Below are positions 1 to 8,692 of a stretch of 64,000 nucleotides of DNA, one piece after another. Each line of letters begins with the position of its first letter. Within the stretch, counting starts at the first letter, position 1. The stretch is from Chitinophaga sp. (lineage in GTDB: Bacteria > Bacteroidota > Bacteroidia > Chitinophagales > Chitinophagaceae), in contig NZ_JAGHZS010000011.1 in the NCBI RefSeq assembly GCF_017745275.1, positions 1 through 64,000 on the forward strand, read 5' to 3'. The notes beneath the pieces are model-generated. The model searched no databases and was not told the DNA's origin. It saw only the letters and a list, made by a program, of their open reading frames with translations. Position numbers and translations under genes: made by a program.

Positions 1-55
1 GCTCTGGTCATCCGCTTTAATAGCTTTTTGCTTTCTGCTTTCAGCTTTCTGCTCC
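1..55. repeat. Right half of a heptad-armed palindrome (copy A)
   Basis: The first bases match the right arm of copy E at 49604-49659 (core GCTCTGGTCAT, then TTTAATAGC). They are followed by 7-base units ending in GC (TTTTTGC, TTTCTGC, TTTCAGC, TTTCTGC). The left half lies outside the window. By analogy with the complete copies it probably marks the 3' end of a gene to the left. Confidence 0.7.
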
Positions 56-114
56 CCATTTGAGTTTAGTTTCTTACTTTTACAATCAACCATTCCTTTG
101 AAAATTAGTTTCTT

Positions 115-630
115 ATGAAAAAAATCTTCCTGTCATTTGCAACCATGCTATTGGTGATCTGTATCAGCACGCAATCATCACAGGCACAATTGAAGCGTTT
201 CAGCATCGGTCCTTTTGTAGAAGCAGGCTTCCCAACAGGCGACTTCAGCAACACTCATAACACCGGCTATGGTATTGGTTTGGGAGCTGACGTAAAACTG
301 GTAGCAGGTTTAACTGCCGTAGGTTCCGTAAGCTACTTCCATTTTGGTGGTAAAAGCGGTACTACTAACGGTGTAGGCTATGACTACAAAGATTTAAATA
401 CCGTGCCTATTCGCCTGGGCTTACGTTATAAGCTGATTTCGCTGTTGTATGTAAAAGTAGAAGGTGGTACTGTACAGTATACCGGAAAGAATTACAATGG
501 TGTAGGCGGACTGGTAGCACCAGGTTTGGGTATCCGTTTACTCGGTCTGGATGTGGAAGCCAAGTATGAAGCATGGTTCAAAGATGGTACCCGTGGCTTC
601 TTTGGCCTGAAAGCCGGATATAACTTTTAG
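115..630 (+). CDS. Small outer-membrane beta-barrel protein
   Basis: A 171-residue protein with an N-terminal signal peptide (about residues 1-24, ending SSQAQ). The rest is short alternating strands rich in Gly, Tyr and Val, and it ends in Phe (GLKAGYNF), as expected for a barrel assembled by the BAM complex. Length and pattern fit the small 'outer membrane beta-barrel' families common in Bacteroidota. The substrate cannot be told from the sequence. The ATG at 115 directly precedes a normal signal peptide. A box resembling the -7 element (TACTTTTA, 75-82) lies upstream. The stop codon is followed at once by repeat element B. Confidence 0.8.
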   Translation: MKKIFLSFATMLLVICISTQSSQAQLKRFSIGPFVEAGFPTGDFSNTHNTGYGIGLGADVKLVAGLTAVGSVSYFHFGGKSGTTNGVGYDYKDLNTVPIRLGLRYKLISLLYVKVEGGTVQYTGKNYNGVGGLVAPGLGIRLLGLDVEAKYEAWFKDGTRGFFGLKAGYNF

Positions 631-733
631 AGCATTTAGCTGTTAGCTGTTAGCTATTGGCTATTGGCTATTAGCAAATGCAGCGAAGATCAACATAACA
701 TCATCTTCACTGCATTTGCTAACAGCTAAAGGC
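631..733. repeat. Heptad-armed palindrome, divergent type (copy B)
   Basis: Seven-base units run from directly after the TAG stop of the barrel gene: AGCATTT, AGCTGTT, AGCTGTT, AGCTATT, GGCTATT, GGCTATT, AGCAAAT. An 18-bp inverted repeat follows (673-690 with 703-720, one mismatch), then GCTAACA and GCTAAAG units up to the stop codon of the convergent epimerase gene. The period and placement match copies C-G, but the unit and the core sequence differ. It probably acts as a bidirectional terminator. Confidence 0.7.
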
Positions 734-1603
734 TTAAAATATCGTCGCTGTCCAGGTTCTTTCAAAGCTGTTACCGGGCGCCAGCTGATTAATCCCCTCC
801 TTCTCTTCCAAAGCGCCTGTAGCCGCCACATTATCGGCAATACCGCACCAGGGTTCAATACATACAAAGTCGCCGTCTTTTGCTGCCCAGATGCCCATGT
901 ACGGGAATCCTTCAAACTCCATGGTTAGGCCATGCGGTGTGGCTTTGCTTTTAATACTGATAGCCGTAGATGCCAGGTTTTTAAATACCAGTGCATCGTG
1001 GTAAAACAATGATTTCTTAAGGGCCAGTTCATGGGTATGTTCCAGCATGGGCACGGGGGCCATTTCTATTTGTCCGCCGGCAGACAGGGGCCATACACCA
1101 GTGGTTTCTTCTTTATTGAAATAGAGGTAGTAGTCGTTGTAGCCGGTACCTTCCACCAATGGGATTTTAAATGCCGGGTGGGCGCCTACAGAGAAAAGCA
1201 ATGTTTTATTGTCTTTGTTAACTACGCGGTAGGTTACCTGTAGCTGATCGTCCTGCAGGAGGTATTCGATGATAAAATCGAAATGAAAAGGGTATACGGC
1301 AAGGGTAGCCGGATGATCTGTGAGATGGAGACTGACATGATCCGTTCCCTGCGTCATGATGCTGAACAGTTGTTCCCTGGCAAAGCCATGGCGACCGAGG
1401 GTATACGACTGACCATTATAGTGGTAGGTATTGTCTTTCAGTCCGCCTACAATAGGAAAAAGAACAGGACTTTTCTTGCCCCATACGGCAGGGTCTCCGC
1501 TCCATAAATATTCGAGTCCGTTGTCGTTGCGGATAATGCTTTGCAATTCTGCGCCCTGTGGATTTATTACCACAGTAAGTTTTTCATTGGAGATTGTGAT
1601 CAT
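734..1603 (-). CDS. Aldose 1-epimerase family protein (LacX-like)
   Basis: A 289-residue cytoplasmic protein of the galactose mutarotase-like fold, without signal peptide. Conserved positions are visible: GRHGFAR (His about 73), GAHPAF (second His) and IEPWCG near the C-terminus (candidate catalytic Glu). The family interconverts alpha and beta anomers of aldoses or acts on related sugars or sugar phosphates; the true substrate is not known from sequence. The short form differs from the secreted GalM-type gene at 29558-30715. The gene is monocistronic and convergent with the barrel gene across repeat B. Confidence 0.85.
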   Translation of the reverse strand: MITISNEKLTVVINPQGAELQSIIRNDNGLEYLWSGDPAVWGKKSPVLFPIVGGLKDNTYHYNGQSYTLGRHGFAREQLFSIMTQGTDHVSLHLTDHPATLAVYPFHFDFIIEYLLQDDQLQVTYRVVNKDNKTLLFSVGAHPAFKIPLVEGTGYNDYYLYFNKEETTGVWPLSAGGQIEMAPVPMLEHTHELALKKSLFYHDALVFKNLASTAISIKSKATPHGLTMEFEGFPYMGIWAAKDGDFVCIEPWCGIADNVAATGALEEKEGINQLAPGNSFERTWTATIF

Positions 1604-1666
1604 TGTTGGGTACTGTTATATAGTGGATATAATGCGAAGATAATCTGTAAATGTAACAAAGGGTTG

Positions 1667-1674
1667 TACCTTTG
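1667..1674 (+). promoter_or_regulatory. Candidate -7 box TACCTTTG
   Basis: Exact match to the Bacteroidota -7 consensus TAnnTTTG, 35 bases upstream of the corrected start at 1710. It predicts a leader of about 30 bases. No convincing -33 TTTG was found. Confidence 0.5.
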
Positions 1675-1709
1675 CCAGGTATTTTTTGTCATTAAGAAAT
1701 GAATGCATT

Positions 1710-2426
1710 ATGGAATCTTTAAAAGGAAAGAAGGCCCTGATCACCGGTGGTGGTAAAGGCATTGGCCGTGCGCTGGCAGTGGCGCTGGCACAGGAAGGTG
1801 TAGATATCGCCCTGATGGGACGTAGTGCAGGTTCACTGGAAGAGGTGGCTGGAGAGCTCAAAGGCACGGGCGTAAAAGTGGCATATGCTACCGCAGACGT
1901 GAGCGATATGAACGCGGTAAATACCGCGGTTGCTCATCTCACAAAAGAAATAGGAGCAATAGATATCCTGATCAATAACGCCGGTATTGCAGCATTTGGC
2001 GGATTCCTGGAACTGGAGCCTGCCCAATGGGAACAAATCATCCAGGTAAACCTGATGGGCGTTTATTATGTTACCCGTGCAGTGTTGCCGGATATGATCA
2101 ACAGGAAAACAGGTGATATCATCAATATTTCCTCTACTGCCGGACAACGGGGTGCACCATTAACCAGCGCCTATAGCGCTTCTAAGTTCGGACTGCTGGG
2201 GTTAACAGAGTCCCTGATGCTGGAAGTAAGGAAACACAATATCCGGGTAAGTGCGTTAACACCGAGTACTATTGCTACTGATATGGCGAAAGACCTGAAA
2301 TTAACGGATGGCAACCCTGATAAGGTATTACAACCAGAAGACTTAGCTGAATTTGTAGTAGCGCAACTGAAGCTGAATAGAAGAGTGCTGGTGAAGTCAG
2401 CGGGGTTGTGGTCGACAAATCCGTAG
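1710..2426 (+). CDS. SDR-family oxidoreductase, 3-oxoacyl-ACP reductase-like
   Basis: A classical short-chain dehydrogenase of 238 residues. It has the Rossmann motif TGGGKGIG near residue 10, the NNAG motif, a catalytic Ser in NISSTAG, and YSASK with the catalytic Tyr and Lys. It should reduce a carbonyl or oxidise an alcohol with NAD(P)(H). It resembles FabG-type proteins but lies away from fatty-acid genes, so the substrate is open. The ORF track starts at a TTG (1686). ATG 1710 gives the normal SDR N-terminus ([14 protein letters not shown]) and lies behind the -7 box at 1667. Its stop codon abuts repeat C. Confidence 0.85.
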   Translation: MESLKGKKALITGGGKGIGRALAVALAQEGVDIALMGRSAGSLEEVAGELKGTGVKVAYATADVSDMNAVNTAVAHLTKEIGAIDILINNAGIAAFGGFLELEPAQWEQIIQVNLMGVYYVTRAVLPDMINRKTGDIINISSTAGQRGAPLTSAYSASKFGLLGLTESLMLEVRKHNIRVSALTPSTIATDMAKDLKLTDGNPDKVLQPEDLAEFVVAQLKLNRRVLVKSAGLWSTNP

Positions 2427-2552
2427 AGCAGAAAGCTGAAAGCATAAAGCAAAAAGCTATTGTAGCGAATGATCAGAGCGAAGGATTAAATATCTATTCG
2501 CTCTGATCATTCGCTACAATAGCTTTTTGCTTTATGCTTTCAGCTTTCTGCT
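2427..2552. repeat. Perfect 56-bp palindrome with heptad arms (copy C)
   Basis: The left arm (2427-2482) and right arm (2497-2552) are exact reverse complements over 56 bases, with a 14-base loop. The arms consist of AGCAGAA, AGCTGAA, AGCATAA, AGCAAAA, AGCTATT, then the core GTAGCGAATGATCAGAGCG. The left arm begins on the base after the TAG stop of the SDR. The right arm ends on the first base of the convergent barrel gene's stop codon, so it fills the whole intergenic gap. It is a likely bidirectional terminator. Confidence 0.9.
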
Positions 2553-3325
2553 TACTTCTTAATGCGATAAGCATAACCGATAGATGCAGTAGCAGCACCG
2601 GTATTGTTTTTACCGTTAGCGGATCCTTTCTGGATGTTGAGGAAGCCATAGTTTCCACCGCCTTCAACAAATACCTGGTTACGTCCGAAGATATATGCCA
2701 GTCCAACGTTTCCACTTACACCAAAGTTGAAAGTATTCAGTTGATCTTTGATATCAACGGTTTGGTCGAAATTGCTGGAAGCACCCAACGGCGCTTTACC
2801 ATTTTCATCCATGTAAAGTGGTTGATTACCGCCGCTCATCACTTGTTTGCCGCTTAACAAAAATCCGAAGAACGGACCTGCATCAACGTACAGGCGTAAT
2901 GGAGATGTAGGCCCCAGGTTCCATCCAAATTTAGCGAGGATAGGCACCATCAGGTAGTTCAGTTTCGCCTGGCTTTTAAAATCAGCATATAGATATTTCG
3001 TTCCCGGAGGAAGTGATGTCGCATATGCCGCCGGAACAGGAAACGCTTGCATTCCGTCTTTTTTACCTCCCTGGGAAGAATAGCTGATCATCGCTTCCAC
3101 AGAAAAGAGTTTGCTAAAATGGTATTCTCCGAAGATACCGAAATCGGGTCCCTGGCGTGATTTGTAACCTTTATTGAGGGGATTTTCTTCACTGCCGCCG
3201 CCAGTGAGATTTGGAATACTGATGCCTCCTCTGGCACCGAGATCAATTTGCTGCGCACTGGCTTTTGTTGCACAAAACAGGACAATAGCAGGCAACAGCC
3301 ATTTCATAGAACGTTGGATTTTCAT
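2552..3325 (-). CDS. Outer-membrane beta-barrel protein (PorT-like family)
   Basis: A 257-residue secreted protein with a signal peptide (KWLLPAIVLFCATKASA) directly followed by QQIDLGARGGISIPNL. This opening is common in 'porin family / outer membrane beta-barrel' proteins of Bacteroidota. Alternating strands run to the C-terminus (GYAYRIKK). Function is unknown beyond barrel formation. The ORF track adds 14 residues; ATG 3325 (MKIQRSMKW) gives a clean signal peptide and avoids overlap with the upstream hydrolase gene. That gene ends 28 bases upstream on the same strand, so the two may be cotranscribed. Confidence 0.75.
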   Translation of the reverse strand: MKIQRSMKWLLPAIVLFCATKASAQQIDLGARGGISIPNLTGGGSEENPLNKGYKSRQGPDFGIFGEYHFSKLFSVEAMISYSSQGGKKDGMQAFPVPAAYATSLPPGTKYLYADFKSQAKLNYLMVPILAKFGWNLGPTSPLRLYVDAGPFFGFLLSGKQVMSGGNQPLYMDENGKAPLGASSNFDQTVDIKDQLNTFNFGVSGNVGLAYIFGRNQVFVEGGGNYGFLNIQKGSANGKNNTGAATASIGYAYRIKK

Positions 3326-3353
3326 AATTGATAGAATTGTAACATCGAAATTA

Positions 3354-4175
3354 CTAATTTCTAACATTACTCAGCCAACCAGCTATAAACAATAAAACAT
3401 CACGGCTATCCGGTTCATTATGCATTTCGTGGTACATCCCATCCCATTCGCGGTAGGTAAGCAGTGTAGCAGGCGCTCTGCCGGCAAAAAGACGGGAACC
3501 TTCCACGGCAGTAAATTCATCGGCGTTGCCATGGATTAATAAGGCGGGCACTTTGAGTTCATCGGCGTGTAACAGGCACCAGGCCCCATTTTGAATCATA
3601 TCATTCGCCAGGCGTAAGCTCAGTTTTTCGTGTCGCAATGGATCTGCCCTGAACTTTTCTACGGCCTGCTTATCATGTGAAATTTTATTGATGTCCAGTC
3701 CCTGGTTTATCCGAAGATCAGGTACTAATGTACTGGCTACCTTCAGTATACCTTTGAGGAATGCACCGGGGCGCATGCCTATAATCAATGCTGGTGCAGA
3801 AACTACGGCTGCCTGGATATCCGGATGCCGCTTCAGTAAGAAGCCGGTTAACACCCCTCCTCCCATACTATGGCCATACATTACAACCGGTTGTTGCCAG
3901 GTGTCTTTTACATATTGTAAAAACGCCTGCAGGTAGTCGAACATAAAGGCAAAGCCTTTGGAACCACCTTTAGGGCCATCGCTTTTACCGTGGCCGTAGT
4001 GATCGATGCCTACTACGGCAAAGCCTTCTTTCATAAAAAATCCGGCCACGTGGTCATAACGTCCCACATGCTCGCCAATTCCGTGTACGATGATCATGAC
4101 ACGGTGATGCTGTGGGGGGATCCACTCAATACCATGAAACCTGGTTTGCTGATAATTCCAGTAAAATTCATTCAT
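3354..4175 (-). CDS. Alpha/beta hydrolase, monoacylglycerol lipase-like
   Basis: A 273-residue hydrolase of the serine aminopeptidase S33 / Hydrolase_4 family. It shows the oxyanion region IVHGIGEHVGRY, the nucleophile elbow GHSMGGG (Ser about 104), the acid in LIHGNADEFT and the base His in MYHEMHNEP. The family hydrolyses monoacylglycerols, lysophospholipids or other esters. There is no signal peptide, so it should be cytoplasmic. It is divergent from the small membrane protein at 4261. The barrel gene at 3325 follows after 28 bases. Confidence 0.85.
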   Translation of the reverse strand: MNEFYWNYQQTRFHGIEWIPPQHHRVMIIVHGIGEHVGRYDHVAGFFMKEGFAVVGIDHYGHGKSDGPKGGSKGFAFMFDYLQAFLQYVKDTWQQPVVMYGHSMGGGVLTGFLLKRHPDIQAAVVSAPALIIGMRPGAFLKGILKVASTLVPDLRINQGLDINKISHDKQAVEKFRADPLRHEKLSLRLANDMIQNGAWCLLHADELKVPALLIHGNADEFTAVEGSRLFAGRAPATLLTYREWDGMYHEMHNEPDSRDVLLFIAGWLSNVRN

Positions 4176-4212
4176 CGCCGGAGTTTTGCTGGTACAAAAC
4201 GAAGATAAAGAA

Positions 4213-4220
4213 TATCTTTA
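4213..4220 (+). promoter_or_regulatory. Candidate -7 box TATCTTTA
   Basis: Seven of eight bases of TAnnTTTG, 41 bases upstream of ATG 4261. A TTTG at 4185-4188 is a possible -33 partner, at slightly long spacing. Confidence 0.35.
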
Positions 4221-4260
4221 TCCCCTATTTCAACCAGGTAAAATTAACCGAACTACGCAC

Positions 4261-4674
4261 ATGAGCAAGCAAGCCACCACATCATCGGTATACAGTATTC
4301 CTTTGAGTTATCGTAAAATGGAAAACCTGCATATTGTTTTCTGGCTATTGAAAGATATCAGCTGGTGTATGATCTGGAAGCCTTTGGGCATTGCCATGAT
4401 TTTTCCTACCCTCATTATTTCTATTGTGATTGCCTGGCGCACCCGCCAGTACATGTCGGAATTATGCCATAATGTGGCTATTACCGTCTGGATTACGGCC
4501 AATTCCTATTGGATGATCAGTGAGTTCTTTCACTTTGATACGCAGGTGATCATGGGTGAAATAACCTATAAGCACCTGGCCCTGATTCCTTTTGTAACGG
4601 GTATCTTAATACTGGCATTTTACTATTTGTATTATCAACCCCGTCATAAAGAAGAGTCAGAAATTACTGAATAA
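4261..4674 (+). CDS. Small integral membrane protein of unknown function
   Basis: A 137-residue protein with three clear hydrophobic segments (about residues 38-58, 68-88 and 100-122) and a charged C-terminus (QPRHKEESEITE). I do not recognise a named family; similar short multi-pass proteins are usually annotated as hypothetical. The ORF-track start at 4186 adds 25 residues without membrane character. ATG 4261 (MSKQATTSS) is preferred because the -7-like box at 4213 lies between the two. Its 3' end overlaps the end of xrtN by 11 bases on the opposite strand. Confidence 0.65.
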   Translation: MSKQATTSSVYSIPLSYRKMENLHIVFWLLKDISWCMIWKPLGIAMIFPTLIISIVIAWRTRQYMSELCHNVAITVWITANSYWMISEFFHFDTQVIMGEITYKHLALIPFVTGILILAFYYLYYQPRHKEESEITE

Positions 4675-6004
4675 GCCGCGCCGCTAATAATTCGCGGACT
4701 TTTTGTTCCAGTAAAGCCGGTTTTTCTACGGTGATATTCACGAGGTAATAGTGGCTCCCGTTGCGGAGAGCATCCCATCGCCATGCCAGTTGGCTGCTGC
4801 TGCGACAGGTACTGCTTTCATACCACCAGGCCGTATACAGGCGATCATTGCCTTTTTGCAAAGTAGCGGTATACATTTTTACGCCCTGTATGGTCCGTTC
4901 CTGTGCATTGGAAAATTCGAAACCACTGCCCTTCCAGCAAATCATCGGCTGATGATCTGTAAAGTAAAAACCCCGGATAGGTTTTACGTATAACAATGCA
5001 TCGGTAGTCGTTTGCTTAATGACGTGATCATCTTCATTGGTGCGCACATATCCGGGCAGGGTTTTCACCGACGAATCCATAGCATTGCCAGTCATCGCAG
5101 GATGCCATAGCCATACCTGGGCGGCAATAACGCCTACTAGTAACACACCCTGTAATACCGGCGCGTAGCGGCGGGGCGGCGGCGGAGAGGATACAACGAC
5201 TGTTTTTCCATAACGTTGCAGTAACCACCTGGTACCTGGTATCATGGGTAGTACTACATACGCCAGCAACGACAAAATACCAACACCATCATGCGCCGGT
5301 GTACCCGGTGGCAGCGCAAATTGCACCAGCAAAATAATACGAAACAGGTTGGCGATGATGTTCAGTCCTGCAATCGTTAGCAGCACGCATATCCCCCATA
5401 TCACGGGCAATGCTTTCTGGTAGCGGCGCTGATAAAAGGCGATCAGCATCACGCCACAAAGCAGCGATGTTAACATCATTTGCAACCCCATACAGGCCAC
5501 ATCTACTGTAAATGCCTGCTGCCCCAGTTGAATCATATTGCCGCTGGTGGTCACCGCCGGATTCACCGCTGCCAGTATATTCCCCGCAATACCGGTCAGC
5601 CACAGGCGTAGCGGAAAGCTAAATACATTCACTACATAGTCGATGACCGGGGTAATCAACAGGGCGGTGATAAAAGTGAGCCATTGTATACGGCCATAAA
5701 AATATTCTACCACAAAAAAAGCGGCGGACACTAATACCAGGTAACGTAATGTGAGCACCGGCATGCTATAGGAGAGCAACAAAAACAGCAACGCGGCCCA
5801 GCCACAGCGGGTACTTCCTTTTAATGCGGCATTTACCCGGAAGGTCATACCCATGGCCAATACCGACAATCCAAAAAAAGCGCTCCGCCACGCGAAATAA
5901 GTTTGTAATTCGTAGATGGCTACACAGCAATAGACTGCCAGCAACCAGGTTGCCGGCAGTTTTGCCCCTCTATTTGTACACCGTGTATACAATAACGTTA
6001 GCAT
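4664..6004 (-). CDS. xrtN: Exosortase N
   Basis: A 446-residue multi-pass inner-membrane protein of the exosortase/archaeosortase family. The three family residues are visible: Cys171 (VDVACMGLQ), Arg222 (NLFRIILL) and His238 (GTPAHDGVG). Exosortases are thought to cleave a C-terminal PEP-type sorting tail and transfer the protein. About 150 residues follow the last membrane segment and form a soluble, EpsI-like extension (inference). Its ATG overlaps the stop of the upstream VIT-domain gene (ATGCTAA), so translation is probably coupled. The pairing with a VIT-domain protein carrying VPEP identifies the known XrtN system. Confidence 0.85.
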   Translation of the reverse strand: MLTLLYTRCTNRGAKLPATWLLAVYCCVAIYELQTYFAWRSAFFGLSVLAMGMTFRVNAALKGSTRCGWAALLFLLLSYSMPVLTLRYLVLVSAAFFVVEYFYGRIQWLTFITALLITPVIDYVVNVFSFPLRLWLTGIAGNILAAVNPAVTTSGNMIQLGQQAFTVDVACMGLQMMLTSLLCGVMLIAFYQRRYQKALPVIWGICVLLTIAGLNIIANLFRIILLVQFALPPGTPAHDGVGILSLLAYVVLPMIPGTRWLLQRYGKTVVVSSPPPPRRYAPVLQGVLLVGVIAAQVWLWHPAMTGNAMDSSVKTLPGYVRTNEDDHVIKQTTTDALLYVKPIRGFYFTDHQPMICWKGSGFEFSNAQERTIQGVKMYTATLQKGNDRLYTAWWYESSTCRSSSQLAWRWDALRNGSHYYLVNITVEKPALLEQKVRELLAARLIQ

Positions 6005-8514
6005 GCCTTTCCTTTTTTGCGGAACAGCAGTTTTTCAAATCTGACATAGAAAAGTAAACTTACTGCCACTATAAACAAGGCCCATTCATGCGGTTCCGGC
6101 ACGGCACCATGGCCATTCAGGGAAGCGTTCTTCAACGCATTGTTATCGTCTTTAATGCCAAACTGATCGTAGTCGGCCTGCGTTTCCAGTACAATCAAAC
6201 TGGATAGCGGCGATACCACATAAGCTTCCTTTGCTACCTGCACCAGGAGACTATCTTTGCCGGCGTCCGCAGCAGCTACCCGCGGACCCAGCTCCTGTAA
6301 AATGTAGTTGTAGGCAAACAGGCGGGCCAGGTGATCCGGACCTTGTGTTGGGGTGCTGTCCGCGCTACGGGCAATGCGGATACCAGATGACGCCATGATC
6401 AACTGACTGCTGCTTTCTTCCGGTTTCAGGAAACTGTTTTTGCTGATTTGAGACAACAACTGCTCCAGGCTTCCCTTTTCGTAGATCAGTGACCGTGACT
6501 CCTTCAACGTGGCAAGGTAAGGTGATAAGGTTTGGCCTATATCGTATAGTCGTATCCGTTGTTTATTAAAACAGCTGCGCAGGCTATTCTGAAATGTAGT
6601 TTCTCCTAAATCGCTTAGCTGTGGCGAGGTTTGACCGGAAGCCGTGATTACCATGGCAGTAGCGGGCTGTGGAATCAGATGAAAAGGAAACAGGGAGAAG
6701 TTGAGTTCCAGCAGATCTTCGAATAAGTTTTTCTTATTCAGTGCGTTTACGGCTGTCCATCCTTTTTGGGGATGAAATACCCACACTGGTTTATCTTTCA
6801 GCTTTGAGATTATTTCCAGGTAGTCGTTGTAATGCCAGCTTTGATTAACATCGAGATAATAATTGGCAGGCGTAAAGAATTCATAGGCTGGTGTATACGG
6901 CAGCAGCGTATATCGTTGCCCGTTAAAATTAAAAGCGGCGTTGTCGATCGTTTCATTGGGAATTTTTAATTCCCAGTTGGGATGATAGTTACCCAGGTAC
7001 GCCAGGCGGTTGTCATCGTGGAAGAACCCGGAAGGCGTGGCCATTTCTTTGGGCCATTGTTGCATGTTCAACGATACCTTATAGTCGGCATGCTCTGCGG
7101 ACGGACCTTCAAACCAGGTGGGTTGGTAGAGCAACTGTCCATCCTGTACTTTCAAAGGCGCCGTGATACCAATTTTGAATTGCCGTTTACCATGCGGCGG
7201 CACAGGGAATACGCGCACCACTACCCGGTTACCTTCCTGCCAGTGAACAACAGAAGGATCCCGGTATTGGTGACCAACAATTTCCTTATAGGCGCTATCT
7301 GCTTTTTGTTTGGTGGTTAATATTCCTTTTTCTTCCCTGTTGTTGATCCAAAGCGATAATGAAGTCACGACGCCTCCTTCCGGCAGGTGGAAAGTATAAA
7401 TGGCTTCTTCATTCCATAGCCGCCAGTCTTCCTCACCTTCATTGTTGACAACAATTGTATTCTCGGTATAAGCCAGGTGGTAATGTGGCCAGAGGTCCGC
7501 GCGGGTGTTCACATTAGTGGTCGCTAAATGTCGCCCGCCCCAAAGACGTTCTTCTGCAAAGTGGCGTTTATCATACGCCACGCTGAGGATTTTTACTCTA
7601 TCTTCTTCCGGGATAGAGGTGCGACCAAAGATAAAAGCCGACAGGACGAACAATGGGTCGTGTTTTACTTCGCTGTCATACTCGCGCTGCGATGGCATAT
7701 CGAAAAAACCAAATGCATCCATTTCCGGGGCCCTGTAAGTAATGCCGGTTCTTAAGATCATCTCTGTAACCGGTCCAAACATGGGCTCCTGTGCAACTCT
7801 TATCCAGCCGGGCATATCCGTTGTACCGGGTGTGGTTTGACCATAAATACGATCCATGGCATTTACTTTCGTCGCATACAAAAAAGCATAGGCAGCGATT
7901 ATCATTACTGCCAACCCCATAGCACACAGGTAGATAAAGCGGTAACGATATATGGGCCATACCAGCTTGCGTACCATCCTGGTATGGAACCAGATCACGA
8001 ATATGGGAGAAAAGGTAACCAGGGATATACCTATGGCGATCAATCCAATGATGCTGATGATATACATATTCAGCAGGTAACACGCCAAATACACCGGCGC
8101 CAGGAAAGTAAAACCCAGCAAAGCACACTGCAAACACTTCACCCATTCCGGGGACTCTTCAAACCAGGAGAATGCCAGGATGTTGGCGCCCATGAGCACC
8201 AAAATAATGGCAAACCAGGGAGTAGTAGCATCGAATACGGCCATGGAAGTGTTGACTGTATAAGCGTCTACCAGTAGTAATAATACAAATATGGCTACCA
8301 GCTTTCGCCGGTGTGGATTGCGTTTTAGGTGACCACTTAACCAGATGACAAAAAAATAAAGTAATAACATGAAATGTGTCAGCACAAAGCCGGTTTCTCT
8401 AATGCTGCGAGGCCCCATGTAAACGGCGAACGTTAGCACAATCAATGCAAGACATAGGCATGCCAGGCCGAATACAAAAATGCCCGGCAGGCGTTTGGAA
8501 ATTCCAGTTTCCAT
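5998..8514 (-). CDS. XrtN-system VIT-domain protein with VPEP sorting tail
   Basis: An 838-residue membrane protein. The N-terminal third has about six or seven membrane segments. A VIT-type beta domain follows (about residues 335-480, including WNEEAIYTFHLPEGGVV), then a large soluble part. The C-terminus has the exosortase signal: VPEPHEW, a hydrophobic helix (ALFIVAVSLLFYV) and a basic cluster (RFEKLLFRKKGK). It is almost certainly the dedicated substrate of XrtN, encoded with a 7-base overlap. Its biological role is unknown. ATG 8514 (METGISKRLPG) is chosen over 8565, because the extra 17 residues precede a normal membrane start. Confidence 0.85.
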   Translation of the reverse strand: METGISKRLPGIFVFGLACLCLALIVLTFAVYMGPRSIRETGFVLTHFMLLLYFFVIWLSGHLKRNPHRRKLVAIFVLLLLVDAYTVNTSMAVFDATTPWFAIILVLMGANILAFSWFEESPEWVKCLQCALLGFTFLAPVYLACYLLNMYIISIIGLIAIGISLVTFSPIFVIWFHTRMVRKLVWPIYRYRFIYLCAMGLAVMIIAAYAFLYATKVNAMDRIYGQTTPGTTDMPGWIRVAQEPMFGPVTEMILRTGITYRAPEMDAFGFFDMPSQREYDSEVKHDPLFVLSAFIFGRTSIPEEDRVKILSVAYDKRHFAEERLWGGRHLATTNVNTRADLWPHYHLAYTENTIVVNNEGEEDWRLWNEEAIYTFHLPEGGVVTSLSLWINNREEKGILTTKQKADSAYKEIVGHQYRDPSVVHWQEGNRVVVRVFPVPPHGKRQFKIGITAPLKVQDGQLLYQPTWFEGPSAEHADYKVSLNMQQWPKEMATPSGFFHDDNRLAYLGNYHPNWELKIPNETIDNAAFNFNGQRYTLLPYTPAYEFFTPANYYLDVNQSWHYNDYLEIISKLKDKPVWVFHPQKGWTAVNALNKKNLFEDLLELNFSLFPFHLIPQPATAMVITASGQTSPQLSDLGETTFQNSLRSCFNKQRIRLYDIGQTLSPYLATLKESRSLIYEKGSLEQLLSQISKNSFLKPEESSSQLIMASSGIRIARSADSTPTQGPDHLARLFAYNYILQELGPRVAAADAGKDSLLVQVAKEAYVVSPLSSLIVLETQADYDQFGIKDDNNALKNASLNGHGAVPEPHEWALFIVAVSLLFYVRFEKLLFRKKGKAC

Positions 8515-8609
8515 AAATAGGTTTTGAATACAATGTAAAGTTATAAAATAAAAAGCACTTTGCAATACAAAGTATTATTTAAATATTCTTCACTTGTAAA
8601 GTTTGGCGG

Positions 8610-8656
8610 ACACGGAAAAGCGCAAAGAAGGTCATTTTCTTTGCGCTTTTCCGTGT
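8610..8656. terminator. Strong 20-bp hairpin after the GH127 gene
   Basis: ACGGAAAAGCGCAAAGAA pairs perfectly with TTCTTTGCGCTTTTCCGT around a 7-base loop (20 bp in all). It lies 37 bases beyond the GH127 stop and before the VIT gene start. No long T-run follows on the minus strand, so termination or RNA stabilisation are both possible. Confidence 0.65.
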
Positions 8657-8692
8657 GCAGGCCGGCGATAGCTTATGATATGGACAACAGCA

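Noticed and set aside
2427-2552. Heptad-armed palindromes considered as CRISPR arrays or IS ends
   Set aside because: The units are 7 bases without spacers, the copies are single palindromes at gene ends, and no cas or transposase gene or target duplication is present.
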